From Verrucomicrobium sp. BvORR034 (lineage in GTDB: Bacteria; Verrucomicrobiota; Verrucomicrobiia; Verrucomicrobiales; Verrucomicrobiaceae), in assembly GCF_000739635.1 (NCBI RefSeq), contig NZ_BATQ01000176.1, forward strand, positions 1 to 64,000: a stretch of 64,000 bases of DNA, given 5' to 3'. The position numbers and the translations under genes are program-made. Under the pieces are notes generated by a model. The model had not been told where the DNA came from. It ran no database searches and saw only the letters and a list, made by a program, of their open reading frames with translations. Positions within the stretch are counted from its first letter, which is position 1. Every line of letters begins with the position of its first letter. Below are positions 46,773 through 56,119 of the stretch, piece by piece.

Positions 46773-46845
46773 GCACCCGTAGCTCAGTGGATAGAGCAGC
46801 GGATTTCTAATCCGTAGGTCGAAGGTTCGATCCCTTCCGGGTGCG
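46773..46845 (+). tRNA. tRNA-Arg (anticodon UCU)
   Basis: The cloverleaf folds with acceptor GCACCCG/CGGGTGC. The anticodon stem GCGGA/TCCGT encloses loop TTTCTAA, so the anticodon TCT is at 46806-46808 and the tRNA decodes AGA. The T-arm is GAAGG TTCGATC CCTTC. No CCA is encoded. Confidence 0.95.
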
Positions 46846-46849
46846 CACC

Positions 46850-47640
46850 TGAGACTGAACGCCTTGCAGATGCTTCTGGATTCGGATTTACTGGTCGTTT
46901 GGACACTTTGCGATACGTTGCATGTGGTCACCTTCGCCCCGGTTCTTCTTGGCGGTCGAACGCTAAAATCAATCGACGCTCACCTTTGAAAGCGATGTAA
47001 AAGGGGCTGTACAGACAAGAAACCTCTGCCAGCGATTCTCGGGAAATAGATCAGGGATGTGTTGGTCGGGGGTTCGATTCCCCCTCCGTGCGCACTCCTA
47101 TTCTTAGGCGGATTCACGCACTTTGAACTCAAAAGTAAGAATGCCCGTAAGAATATGTCTTCCCATATTCTCACTTGTTTGCGCAAGTTCGGTGGCACAT
47201 TAGGTTCGAGTTGTCGAGCCGTACCATTTGCTTATTCACCTAGATCGGGCGGGAAAGTCCTGGACGGTCACCACCGAGCAGAGGGACTCCAGTAGCAGAT
47301 CTGTTGGCAGGGCCTTCAGCAATAAAAGTAAGCCTCATGCCCAGTGCCCTATGCATATTGATCGCAATGGGCTTTCGAGGCTCCAATTGGTTTGAAGCAG
47401 GGGGCTGTTCACTCCTCGAAGGCTACGATATACTTCTCGCGCCTTCTCCCATGTCCGGGAAATGGCCACCACCTCCCCCTCACCCCGCACCGGCAGCAGT
47501 TCTCGATGATCGTCAGGCTCCCCGCCGTGTCATGCCCCGGGGGAGAAAACTATCCCGGGGTTAATTCCATGTGTTAGGTAGTGGAGCGTTGAGAAGTTGG
47601 CTCAGCATCCTTGAAAACGTCCCGCCTTGGACTTTAGTGG
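46850..47640. other. low-density stretch after tRNA-Arg
   Basis: No convincing gene was found. Apart from the tRNA fragment, the bases are more AT-rich than neighbours and frames are short. No integrase or transposase frame was recognised. Confidence 0.5.
47061..47093 (+). pseudogene. 3' fragment of another tRNA
   Basis: GGGGGTTCGATTCCCCC folds as a complete T-arm, followed by an acceptor-like 3' strand TCCGTGCGC. No matching D-arm or anticodon arm precedes it. Its last bases (GTGCGCAC) match those after tRNA-Arg. It may be a leftover of integration into a tRNA locus. Confidence 0.5.
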
Positions 47641-47645
47641 AGCGC

Positions 47646-47858
47646 ATGTACATGCGCGACCTCTTCTTCGAAGCGCCTTTGAACAGGAAGCGAGCAGTGA
47701 AGCTGTCGCTGATGGCCCTTCTGGTGACGATTCTCGGTTCTCTGTTGGGTTTGGAATTCCTTGTCGTGTCCCTGCCGCTCAGTGGCATATTGGCCAGAGC
47801 TCTGGATGCACACGACTATCGGCAGCGCGAGGTTCGACGAGCTTTGTCCGAAGTTTGA
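47646..47858 (+). CDS. possible small membrane protein, 70 aa
   Basis: A short frame with one strongly hydrophobic helix (LSLMALLVTILGSLLGLEFLVVSLPLSGIL) starting after a charged N-terminus (MYMRDLFFEAPLNRKRAVK). The pattern suits a small inner-membrane protein. Coding status is uncertain; no ribosome-binding site stands out. The region 47859-48268 has nothing else. Confidence 0.35.
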   Translation: MYMRDLFFEAPLNRKRAVKLSLMALLVTILGSLLGLEFLVVSLPLSGILARALDAHDYRQREVRRALSEV

Positions 47859-48268
47859 ATCCGAAAAGTCGGCAACACTTCTAGGAAGGCGGCTCAGCCC
47901 AGCAAGCGATAGGGTAAGTCTTTCATACAGGCAGCCCCCTGTTCCGTCCTCCGGGCGGTTGGGGTGGCCTCCATGTGTTAAAGTGTGCCAGGGTTCGTTC
48001 GGCTGAACGGCAAGCCCCGGTCCTCCGGCCCAATATCCTGCAAGGCATCCCATCACTACGAGCAATGTCGCTTCACAGACCAAGCTTCTTGAGGTTTTCC
48101 GCTCCAAGGACTGCGAACACGCCAAATTGAGATCGCACCACTACAGGTTTCCCAACAAGTACCTTGCTCGTAAATGGCATATCACAAGTATAGCCCGGCC
48201 TCCGTCAGGCCCAGAAAATCGCGAAACAGCCATATCAGCACTTGCCCACGATTCTCCGCATAAACAGC

Positions 48269-49435
48269 ATGGAGACGATAGATGCAGTTCAACTACGATC
48301 CCAGCTGGGAGACTTTTTGGCGGAAAGGACGGGCGACATTGTCCGCTCCTGGGTGAATCAGGTTAAAAAAGATCCCCGCCTCACGACGGCTGACCGGCTC
48401 TCTGAACACCTTCTGGAAGATCACATTCCACTCCTACTGGAGGACTTCATTATAGTCCTTCGTTCGGGGGAAGAGGAGATTGAGATGGGCGCAAGGTGGA
48501 ATGCCGTTAAGCACGGTGCGGAAAGATGGGGCCAAGGATACAGCTACAAAGAACTCGTTTGGGAAATCTACAGGCTCCGCAGAGTTCTGTTTGAAAATGT
48601 CATGGAGTTTGCGTGTGGCAGACCAAACGAACTGGCTGTGTTTTCTCTCGCATGCAGTTCGGCAGACTCTTTTCTCAACGAACTGGAATGTCGTTCGGTG
48701 GAAAAGTATGCCGAAGAGAGCGAGGCCACTGTCCGGCTGTCCAATGAGGCCCGACTTCGTCTCATCCGCACTGTGTCGCATGAGCTTCGCAATCTGTTAA
48801 ACTCGGTAGGTCTGGCATCAGCGCTCCTGTCGAGCGACGACCCGGAGTCGATTGAGCTGATGAGAGGAAACCTCGACCGCAACTGCGGCCACATGAAGCA
48901 GGTTCTTGACGACTTGCTTGATTTGTCTCTCATCTTTTCGCGTCAGAACGTGGCCAAGCCTGCGTGGTTCGATCCTGGGCTGCTGCTCAAGCTCCTTGAA
49001 GCTGCACACCGCCCTGTGGCCGAGGCTAATGGGCTGATCTTTACATCCTCCATCAAAGGAGAGCTCGGTTCAATCTACACGGACGAGCTTCGTGTAAGGC
49101 AGATCGCGGAGAATCTCGTGTCCAATGCCATCAAGTACACTCCAACAGGGGAGGTGCATCTCCGCTTCGAAGGCGTGAGCACCAACGACTGGGCCATTGT
49201 CGTGGAGGACACGGGCCTGGGCATTTCTGAAGGGGACCGCCAACACATCTTTTCTGAATATTACCAGGTATCCCCAGCCTCGCCGCTCCGCGGCTCCGGC
49301 TTGGGGCTATTCATTGTTTCGGGACTTGTAGATCTGCTCAAGGGATCCATTTCCCTCGAATCTGAACCGAACCGAGGCAGTGTTTTCAGGGTAGTACTTC
49401 CCCGCATTCATGGATCGGTCGAGGTCCTTGCCTAA
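48269..49435 (+). CDS. RsbRD-type sensor histidine kinase
   Basis: 388 aa. The N-terminal ~150 residues resemble an RsbRD/co-antagonist domain (TGDIVRSWVNQVKKDPRLTTADRLSEHLLEDHIPLLLEDF). Then come the H-box TVSHELRNLLNSVGLAS (phosphorylated His), N-box NLVSNAIKYTP, D-box VEDTGLGIS and GSGLGLFIV. No membrane helix, so it is cytoplasmic. The ATG at 48269 was chosen over TTG at 48242. It converges with the hybrid kinase at 49482-51068; the response partner is not adjacent. Confidence 0.87.
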   Translation: METIDAVQLRSQLGDFLAERTGDIVRSWVNQVKKDPRLTTADRLSEHLLEDHIPLLLEDFIIVLRSGEEEIEMGARWNAVKHGAERWGQGYSYKELVWEIYRLRRVLFENVMEFACGRPNELAVFSLACSSADSFLNELECRSVEKYAEESEATVRLSNEARLRLIRTVSHELRNLLNSVGLASALLSSDDPESIELMRGNLDRNCGHMKQVLDDLLDLSLIFSRQNVAKPAWFDPGLLLKLLEAAHRPVAEANGLIFTSSIKGELGSIYTDELRVRQIAENLVSNAIKYTPTGEVHLRFEGVSTNDWAIVVEDTGLGISEGDRQHIFSEYYQVSPASPLRGSGLGLFIVSGLVDLLKGSISLESEPNRGSVFRVVLPRIHGSVEVLA

Positions 49436-49481
49436 CAATTGCCCTCTGCGCGGGGCGAGGACCACTAGACCTTCGGTCAGG

Positions 49482-51068
49482 TTACCTAAACTGCTTGGCC
49501 AGGGCCGCAACGGTAACCACAAGTTCTGACGAATCCGCGGGCTTCGGCAACAGAATTTGGAATCCTGCACAAAGTGCTCGGACCCGGTCTTCCACACGGC
49601 TGTAGGCGGTGAGCGCCACCGCGGGCACCTTTCCCCCGTCCTGGGCAGGCTTGGAACGGATGGCTTCGATGAACATATAGCCGTTCTTTTCGGGCATGCC
49701 GATGTCGCTGACTATCACATCGGTTGCCAACGTCTCAAACTTCAGAAGCCCTTCATCTGCAGAGCACGCCGTCGTCACCGTTGCTCCAGCGTTTTCCAGA
49801 GTCCGTGCGAGAAGGTCCCGCGAGTCTTCGTCGTCCTCTACCACCCGTACGGATAGTCCCGCGAGTTGAGGCAACGACTTGTTGGGAAGCTCCGTTGATG
49901 GGGCTGAGGCACGCCCAAGCGGAACTTCCCCCTCCTTCAGGGCGGCAACCGGCAGCATCACTGCGAATGTGGCCCCTCGCCCCGGCCCGGCACTTTTAGC
50001 AACTACCGATCCACCATGAAGCTCAACTAGGTGTTTTACGATGGCCAATCCCAAGCCCAGGCCACCGTGGGTCCTGGTGGAAGAAGCGTCTGCCTGACGA
50101 AACCTGTCAAAAACATAGGGTAAAAAGTCCTCCGTGATGCCCACGCCGCTATCAGCCACGGAGACTTCGAAATGTGAATTCACCCTCTGGAGCAGGACCT
50201 CAATCCGGCCTGCACGTGGTGTGAACTTGATGGCATTGTTAAGCAGATTCCAGAATACCTGATGGAGGCGCTGGGGATCTCCATGTACCAGTTTCGGGAG
50301 CCCATCAAGGACAGCATGCATGCGGATGCTTTTCGCATCAGCGGCCGGCTTCACTGTTTCCATGGCAGCTTCGAGGATGGGGCCAAGCTCGACCCGTTCC
50401 ACCTCAATGCGGATCTTGCCCGAAAGGATTCGGTTCATATCCAGAAGGTCTTCAATGATTCGCTGCTGAGATTGAGCGTTTCGCTTGATCACGTGCAGCC
50501 CCTCTTTCAACTCCTCTGGATCCATGTCGCCTGCGAGCAGGAGCTGCATCCACCCCAAGATCGATTGCAAAGGTGTTCGCAGTTCATGGGAAAGTGTTGC
50601 AAGGAACTCATCTTTCATCCGGCCTTGACGCGCCGTCTCCTCGTTGGCCTCAGCAATGGCTAGCGCGGCCTTTTTCTGAGCGGTGATGTCTCGTGCAATT
50701 TTGGACGCACCAACAACCTGCCCCGTGATATCTCTGACCGGTGAAATTGTCAGGGAGATTTCACGAATCTCTCCATCCTTGCGAACCCGTTGGGTTTCGA
50801 AATGGTCCACCCGCTCACCCCGGCGCAGCTGTTCAAGTATCAGGGGCTCTTCTTCAAGCCTTTCCTTGGGAATCAACAGCGAGATGTGTTTGCCGATGAT
50901 TTCGGGGGCTGAGTAACCAAAAATGCGCTCCGCGCCCCGGTTCCAGCTGGTCACAATACCGTTGAGGTCCTTTGAAACGATGGCATCGTCGGATGAATCC
51001 ACAATCGCCTGTAGCAGGTGCTCCGGGCTGCCAAACCCTCTCGAAAATGATCCCGTATCGTCGCTCAT
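49482..51068 (-). CDS. hybrid sensor histidine kinase (PAS-HisKA-HATPase-REC)
   Basis: 528 aa. PAS domain (~17-130, LLQAIVDSSDDAIVSKDLNGIVTSWNRGAERIFGYSAPEII), HisKA with LSHELRTPLQSILGW, HATPase with NLLNNAIKFTP, DSGVGI and GGLGLGLAIV, and a C-terminal receiver (VVEDDEDSRDLLARTL; phosphoacceptor Asp in IVSDIGMPEKNGY). Cytosolic; the PAS may sense a small ligand or redox change. The ATG at 51068 (MSDDTGSFSRGFG) was chosen; the in-frame extension to 51194 is unlikely. Confidence 0.92.
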   Translation of the reverse strand: MSDDTGSFSRGFGSPEHLLQAIVDSSDDAIVSKDLNGIVTSWNRGAERIFGYSAPEIIGKHISLLIPKERLEEEPLILEQLRRGERVDHFETQRVRKDGEIREISLTISPVRDITGQVVGASKIARDITAQKKAALAIAEANEETARQGRMKDEFLATLSHELRTPLQSILGWMQLLLAGDMDPEELKEGLHVIKRNAQSQQRIIEDLLDMNRILSGKIRIEVERVELGPILEAAMETVKPAADAKSIRMHAVLDGLPKLVHGDPQRLHQVFWNLLNNAIKFTPRAGRIEVLLQRVNSHFEVSVADSGVGITEDFLPYVFDRFRQADASSTRTHGGLGLGLAIVKHLVELHGGSVVAKSAGPGRGATFAVMLPVAALKEGEVPLGRASAPSTELPNKSLPQLAGLSVRVVEDDEDSRDLLARTLENAGATVTTACSADEGLLKFETLATDVIVSDIGMPEKNGYMFIEAIRSKPAQDGGKVPAVALTAYSRVEDRVRALCAGFQILLPKPADSSELVVTVAALAKQFR

Positions 51069-51417
51069 AAAAATCCACTTGAGGTTGCCAACAAACCCGT
51101 TGCAAGTACAGTCTACAGTCCAACCTACGAGCGAGCGTTCATAACGAGATCGCGGATGAAGGTAATGCTGGATGCATGGGCGATGCGTGTGCAAACGTGG
51201 CTTCCGTCAAGCCATGTCAGTGTATGCACCCCACCGAAGAATTCCGGTCGACTTCCATAATTATTGCCGATAACCGAAGTACATAATCCAACACTGCGTG
51301 AGTGCGGGCAACAACCCGCCCTCACAAAAGGGTTCGCGGAATGCTGCGCTCTTCCACATCTGGCTGGGATACAAGCCAGCCCTCGCCACTTTGGTCCTGA
51401 TCTCCCATCCGGCCTTC

Positions 51418-51841
51418 CTATTCTGAGGGAGTGCCATCGACAATCCGTCGGAGCGCTCGAAGCAACGATCCCGCGATTTGCGGCTTGGGTAGAAAATTAC
51501 GAGCCCCTGCATTCGACGAACATGCTACCATGCCATTAGCGTTGAGTGCGCTGGCAGCAAGTACCTTGACTTTTGGATTGATGTGTACAAGGACCATGAA
51601 TCATGGTTGGTCGGTCCATCAAAGGCATCATCACATCAGTGAGCACGACATCGATTTCATGGCGACGCAGAGCATAGGTCGCGGTGGCCTCGGCACCATC
51701 ACATGCGAGCAAAACCTTGTAGCCGAATGCTTCGAGGGTCTGGTGAGTGATATCCCGAACCGAGGTCTCATCGTCCACCACTAGTACGAGCTCCCCGTTT
51801 CCCGTTGGAAAATCTGCCGTGGTGTTTTCACTCAGCGGCAT
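51418..51841 (-). pseudogene. frameshifted receiver domain, remnant of a hybrid kinase
   Basis: The first frame gives ELVLVVDDETSVRDITHQTLEAFGY...VVLTDVMMPLMDRPTMIH and then loses register. Skipping one base in the doubled G of the sequence complementary to 51594-51595 restores INPKVKVLAASALNANGMVACSS...ARNFLPKPQ up to a stop at 51418. Both halves match verrucomicrobial receiver domains. The kinase part that should precede it is missing, so this is a fragment. Confidence 0.75.
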
Positions 51842-52528
51842 CTCGGCATCACTCTGAGCGGCCCCCTTCTACTGCTGTAACGATGTCCATGCCACATTGG
51901 AGCAAATTCAGAGCAGCTGCTTTGTGGCCGGGATTTGAAACGACGGGCTCCACGTGTTCCAGGTGATAGCGGCTGAGCACCGTCACCCATGGACTCACAC
52001 ACAGTCGCGAGTGCCCCGATGCGTTTTCAAGGCCAATTCCAGCACGGTCTGCCGGAGCGGGGAGGCTTCATTGAGAACCTTTCGACTTTGCCTCCCTTTA
52101 CTTCGATGATCTACTCCCCCACTCCAAGGGGTGACTTACTTCTAAAGCGGGCCACGATCAGATTATGCCGAGCCCAACTCTGGACTTTCAGATGTTGCAT
52201 CAATTTTCCGAGTTGCAGAGCTTGAGTCTAGGTCAAGGGCGTCTGACGCCGACTCCCCTGAGTTGCAGCAGGCATGGAAGCTCCGAGCGCTCTTCTGTGA
52301 TAGATGAGATCTTCGTGAAGGCTTCGAGAACTTGCCCAGGTCGCAATTTCACTCACGTGAAGTGCTGAGATTGAGATGTCTCCAAGGGAATTGGCCCTCA
52401 ATCACAGAGTGTGCCGCAAGCTGGCGCCCCTATCTGCTTGCAAAATAAGATTGTAAAATAGGGAAACTATTTAGCATAAAAATAGAGCAAACTATTCATT
52501 GCGTCCATGGGGGCAATCTGAAAGAGTG
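51842..52528. other. gene-poor region before the autotransporter
   Basis: No credible gene. The region just left of 52528 is AT-rich (TTGTAAAATAGGG...GCATAAAAATAG) and may hold the promoter of the autotransporter gene. A possible tail of another protein was seen on the minus strand near 51850-52000 but was not supported. Confidence 0.45.
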
Positions 52529-52550
52529 GCGCCATATAAATATATGGCGC
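52529..52550. promoter_or_regulatory. 9-bp inverted repeat upstream of the autotransporter gene
   Basis: GCGCCATAT, 4-nt AAAT, ATATGGCGC. It lies 75 bp before the start at 52625. It could be an operator or a 5'-UTR hairpin. No T-run follows, so it is not a plain terminator. Confidence 0.45.
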
Positions 52551-52624
52551 AAATTTAACTGGCACAATTGCCACGATATTTTCAAGCCCGTTGCGTCTCA
52601 CCATGAACCCAAATCCACACCCAT

Positions 52625-54523
52625 ATGAGCGCCACCAAATGCAAGCAGGTCATGCTGCACGTTATTTCCACATTGCTGGCGGTGTGTCTTCATCAGACAA
52701 GTCATGCACAATCGGTCGATCTCGGCACGGCGGACAGTTTTGCGGTGCTGGCGGGGTCGGGGATCAGTAATACCGGTCCCACCACCATCGTCGGGGACAT
52801 CGGCACCCATCCAAACCCCTCCATCACAGGCGGTGGCAGCATCACCCTTACAGGAACGAATCATGCCGACGACGCGGTCACGCAGCAGGCCAAAATTGAT
52901 CTGGTGACTGCGTATAACAATGCCGCTGGTCTGGCCCCTACAGGCACCATCACCGCAGGTACACTCGGTGGGTTGACGCTCGTTGCAGGCGTTTATAACG
53001 ATGGCGGTTTTTCTCTGGGGCTAACAGGTACGCTCACTCTGGATGCGCAGGGCAATCCTGACGCGGTGTGGGTTTTCCAGACCGGATCCACCCTGATCAC
53101 AGCTTCCAATAGCTCCGTGGTCATTATCAACGGGGGGCAGGCGTGTCATATTTTCTGGCAGGTGGGCAGCTCGGCCACGCTGGGCACCAACTCCACTTTC
53201 CAGGGAAATGTCCTGGCCCTCACGTCAATAACTGCCACAACGGGCGCGTCCGTCGTTGGTCGGCTTTTGGCACGAAACGGGGCGGTGACCCTGGACACGA
53301 ACGAAATCATCAAAGCGATCTGTGCGGAGGTGGTTGATACCACCCCTGATGATGAGGGGGAAGGTGAAGGGGATTCCTCTGGAGGGAGCGATGCAGAAAA
53401 GGCTGCTGAACTGCGGAAGACGCTTCTGCTGGCAGCCCAAGTGGTGGACATCGCCTCCCTGCCAGGCCTTACCTCCATCTACACCCAGGGCTTTTCCCAG
53501 TTCGACACCGAGGTGTTCAGCGTTCAGCAGCGATTCGCTGACCTTCGTGCCCAATCCTATGCCTGGTCCAACCGGGCTCCCGATGTTTACAGTCCGGAGT
53601 CTGTGCCGAGTGAGAAAAATCCGTGGAGCGGAAAAAATCCCACGGGAGGCAAGAACACTTGGGGCGGCAAAAGAGGCGAGGGCGTACAACCTAAAGAAGT
53701 GCAGGTGGATGAGGACCTGCGTTGGGGCTTCTTCATCGTGGGCACCGGGGACTACCTCACTGCCGGTGGAGCCAACAGCTACGACGGTACAACGGTGGGC
53801 ACGGCCATGGGTGTGGACTACCGTCTCAGTGAACAGTTCGTCGTAGGCGTCAGTGTGGGCTATTCCCATACAGAAGGCGACCTTACGGGCACGAGTAACG
53901 TGGAAGCCGATGGTGGCAAAGCTGCGGTCTACGCCATGTACCACGAAGGTGGTTTCTTCGCAGAGGGCATTGTGGGCGGAGGCTACAACTCGTATGACAT
54001 CGAGAGAAGCGCATTCCTGGGCACCGCTCGCGGTGAGACCGAAGGAACCCAGTTTGACGCTTATTTGGGCGTGGGTTACGATATCAAGCTGGGCGCTTGG
54101 ACCATTACTCCCATGGCCTCCGTACTCTACACCCTGGTCAGCATTGATGGCTACGACGAAGTCGGCTCGCTCTTGCCCCTCATCATTGAGTCCCAGGACG
54201 CAAGCTCCTTGCGCACTCGCATTGGACCCCGGATCGCCTACACCACCAAAATGGGTTCTGCACTGGTGACTCCCTCGGTGGGCATTCAATGGCAGCATGA
54301 GTTTGAGGATGACAGCCTCCCCTTTCAGGCCCGCTTCGCCAATGACAGCGGCAGCCTCTTCACCGTGTATGGGCCCGAGATGGGACGCGACAGTCTTCTG
54401 CTGACAGCAGCGCTCAATGTCTCATGGAAACGCTATGCCGCCTACATTGCCTATCAGGCCAGTTTGGGTCGCGAGAACTACGAAAATCACAGCGGACTGG
54501 TCGGACTGCGCGTAAGCTGGTAA
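52625..54523 (+). CDS. DUF3494 (ice-binding-like) autotransporter fusion
   Basis: 632 aa. Signal peptide ~1-29. Residues ~31-237 form a DUF3494 domain (VDLGTADSFAVLAGSGISNTGPTTIVGDIGTHP, TGVYND-type strands, AVWVFQTGSTLIT), the fold of ice-binding proteins but also found in adhesins. A glycine/acidic linker (DDEGEGEGDSSGG) and a NPWSGKNPTGGKNTWGGK low-complexity part follow. The C-terminal ~265 residues are an autotransporter beta-barrel (GTAMGVDYRLSEQFVVGVSVGYSHTEG, ending LVGLRVSW). It would present the DUF3494 part outside the outer membrane. Ice-binding residues were not checked. Confidence 0.85.
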   Translation: MSATKCKQVMLHVISTLLAVCLHQTSHAQSVDLGTADSFAVLAGSGISNTGPTTIVGDIGTHPNPSITGGGSITLTGTNHADDAVTQQAKIDLVTAYNNAAGLAPTGTITAGTLGGLTLVAGVYNDGGFSLGLTGTLTLDAQGNPDAVWVFQTGSTLITASNSSVVIINGGQACHIFWQVGSSATLGTNSTFQGNVLALTSITATTGASVVGRLLARNGAVTLDTNEIIKAICAEVVDTTPDDEGEGEGDSSGGSDAEKAAELRKTLLLAAQVVDIASLPGLTSIYTQGFSQFDTEVFSVQQRFADLRAQSYAWSNRAPDVYSPESVPSEKNPWSGKNPTGGKNTWGGKRGEGVQPKEVQVDEDLRWGFFIVGTGDYLTAGGANSYDGTTVGTAMGVDYRLSEQFVVGVSVGYSHTEGDLTGTSNVEADGGKAAVYAMYHEGGFFAEGIVGGGYNSYDIERSAFLGTARGETEGTQFDAYLGVGYDIKLGAWTITPMASVLYTLVSIDGYDEVGSLLPLIIESQDASSLRTRIGPRIAYTTKMGSALVTPSVGIQWQHEFEDDSLPFQARFANDSGSLFTVYGPEMGRDSLLLTAALNVSWKRYAAYIAYQASLGRENYENHSGLVGLRVSW

Positions 54524-54676
54524 CGTTCTGTATTTTTCCGGCTCTTCGCTGTTATGGGTGGGTAAAGGCGGGCTGGAGCTTCAAGTCCAGATCACGGGCG
54601 TCCATGGAGAAACGAATTATCGACGCTGAATCAAAGGCTAGCTAGCTCCTGCGTTGGAATGGTCAATGGCAGCGCT

Positions 54677-56095
54677 TCACCACGGCAGTGAAAAGGTCTT
54701 CACCGTTGTCATGAACTTCATCGCCTCGATCACCCCCTCCTTGATCCCCAGGCCGCTGTCTTTCACGCCGCCAAACGGGGAGAGTTCAAGGCGATAACCC
54801 GGAATCTCGTTCACATTCACCGTGCCGACTTTCAGCGTCTTGACCGTTTTGATCACCGCATCCATGGAGTTCGTAACGATGGCGCTTGAGAGCCCGTACG
54901 GAGTGGCGTTGGAGAACTCCAGGGCGTCATCCAGGTCCTTTATGGCAAAGATGGGTGCCAGAGGACCAAAACACTCATTGGTAGCAAGGTAGGCTGATCT
55001 TGGCACATTCGCGAGGATGGTCGGCGCCATCTGGGCACCCTGGCGGCTCCCGCCGAGAAGCACAGCTGCCCCCTTGCCCACGGCCTCCTGCACGGCCCGC
55101 TCCAAAGCGATGGCTGCAGGCTCGTCGATGACGGTGCCCACGACGGTTGACTCCTCCGCTGGATCCCCGTGAACATAGGTCGCGGCCAACTTTACGAACC
55201 GGTCCGTAAACTCCTGAATCACCTTCTCATGCACCAGCAGCCGGCGCACGGCCGTGCAGCGCTGGCCGCTGTTGCGGAAGCTGCCTTCACAGGCCAGCTT
55301 CGCAGCGAGATCAAGATCTGCATCCTCCAGGATGATCATCGGAGAATGCCCTCCCAATTCCAGGCAGAGCTTCTTGTATCCGGCCGTGGCGGCGATCTTT
55401 TTGCCCACCGCCGCGCTGCCGGTGAAGGTGACCAGCTCCACGCGCTCATCTTGAATGAGCGGCGTGGTGACCTCTTCCAGCGAGCCATGCACGACGCTGA
55501 GCATCCACCCTGGCAACCCTGCGTCGTAGAGCACTTCAGCCAGACGGGCGGCCGTGAGCGGCGTCTTCTCTGAAGGTTTGAGGATGATGGGGGCTCCCGC
55601 TGCAATGGCTGGGGCCAGCTTGTGCGCTACTTGATTGAGAGGATGGTTGAAGGGGGTGATCGCGGCCACCAAAGACAACGGTTCACGGTGCGTGAAGATC
55701 TTCCGCGCCTTGCCCGTGGGCGAGATGTCGCAAGAGAATGTCTGCCCGTCATCGCGAAGTGCCTCCATGGCGGCGAATGAGAAGACGTCGCACGCACGGC
55801 CCACCTCATACCGAGTTTCCTTCAGGCAGAGACCCGCTTCCCGGGTGATGATCTGCGCAAGCTCTTCGCGGCGGCCGTTGAGCAGATCATGGGTGCGGTT
55901 CAGGATGGTCGCGCGTTCATACCGGGTGAGCGGCACATGTGGAGCCAGATGCGTGGCAATGACTTCATCGAGCTGGCTGCGCGTGATCCGGGCCACGCTG
56001 CCGACCCGGCTGCCGTCCCAGGGGTTGAAGACTTCAAGACGGTCGTCCGACTGCGTGGCGACGCCCGCCAGATAAGAGGGGAGTTCGAGATTCAA
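54677..56095 (-). CDS. phnY: phosphonoacetaldehyde dehydrogenase-like aldehyde dehydrogenase
   Basis: 472 aa, complete aldehyde-dehydrogenase fold. NAD site TFTGSAAVGKKIA, catalytic Glu in LELGGHSPMII, catalytic Cys in NSGQRCTAVRR, and NVNEIPGYRLELSPFGGVKDSGLGIKEGV. Position at the end of a phosphonate operon with phnA supports PhnY, oxidising phosphonoacetaldehyde to phosphonoacetate. The sequence alone would allow other aldehydes. It starts 24 bp after the alcohol dehydrogenase gene. Confidence 0.85.
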   Translation of the reverse strand: MNLELPSYLAGVATQSDDRLEVFNPWDGSRVGSVARITRSQLDEVIATHLAPHVPLTRYERATILNRTHDLLNGRREELAQIITREAGLCLKETRYEVGRACDVFSFAAMEALRDDGQTFSCDISPTGKARKIFTHREPLSLVAAITPFNHPLNQVAHKLAPAIAAGAPIILKPSEKTPLTAARLAEVLYDAGLPGWMLSVVHGSLEEVTTPLIQDERVELVTFTGSAAVGKKIAATAGYKKLCLELGGHSPMIILEDADLDLAAKLACEGSFRNSGQRCTAVRRLLVHEKVIQEFTDRFVKLAATYVHGDPAEESTVVGTVIDEPAAIALERAVQEAVGKGAAVLLGGSRQGAQMAPTILANVPRSAYLATNECFGPLAPIFAIKDLDDALEFSNATPYGLSSAIVTNSMDAVIKTVKTLKVGTVNVNEIPGYRLELSPFGGVKDSGLGIKEGVIEAMKFMTTVKTFSLPW

Positions 56096-56119
56096 GGGAG
56101 ATTGTTGGTAGGATCAGGT

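Noticed and set aside
46980-47198. Minus-strand open frame containing AHGGGIEPPT
   Set aside because: This peptide is the usual translation of a tRNA T-arm region; a shadow of the tRNA fragment.
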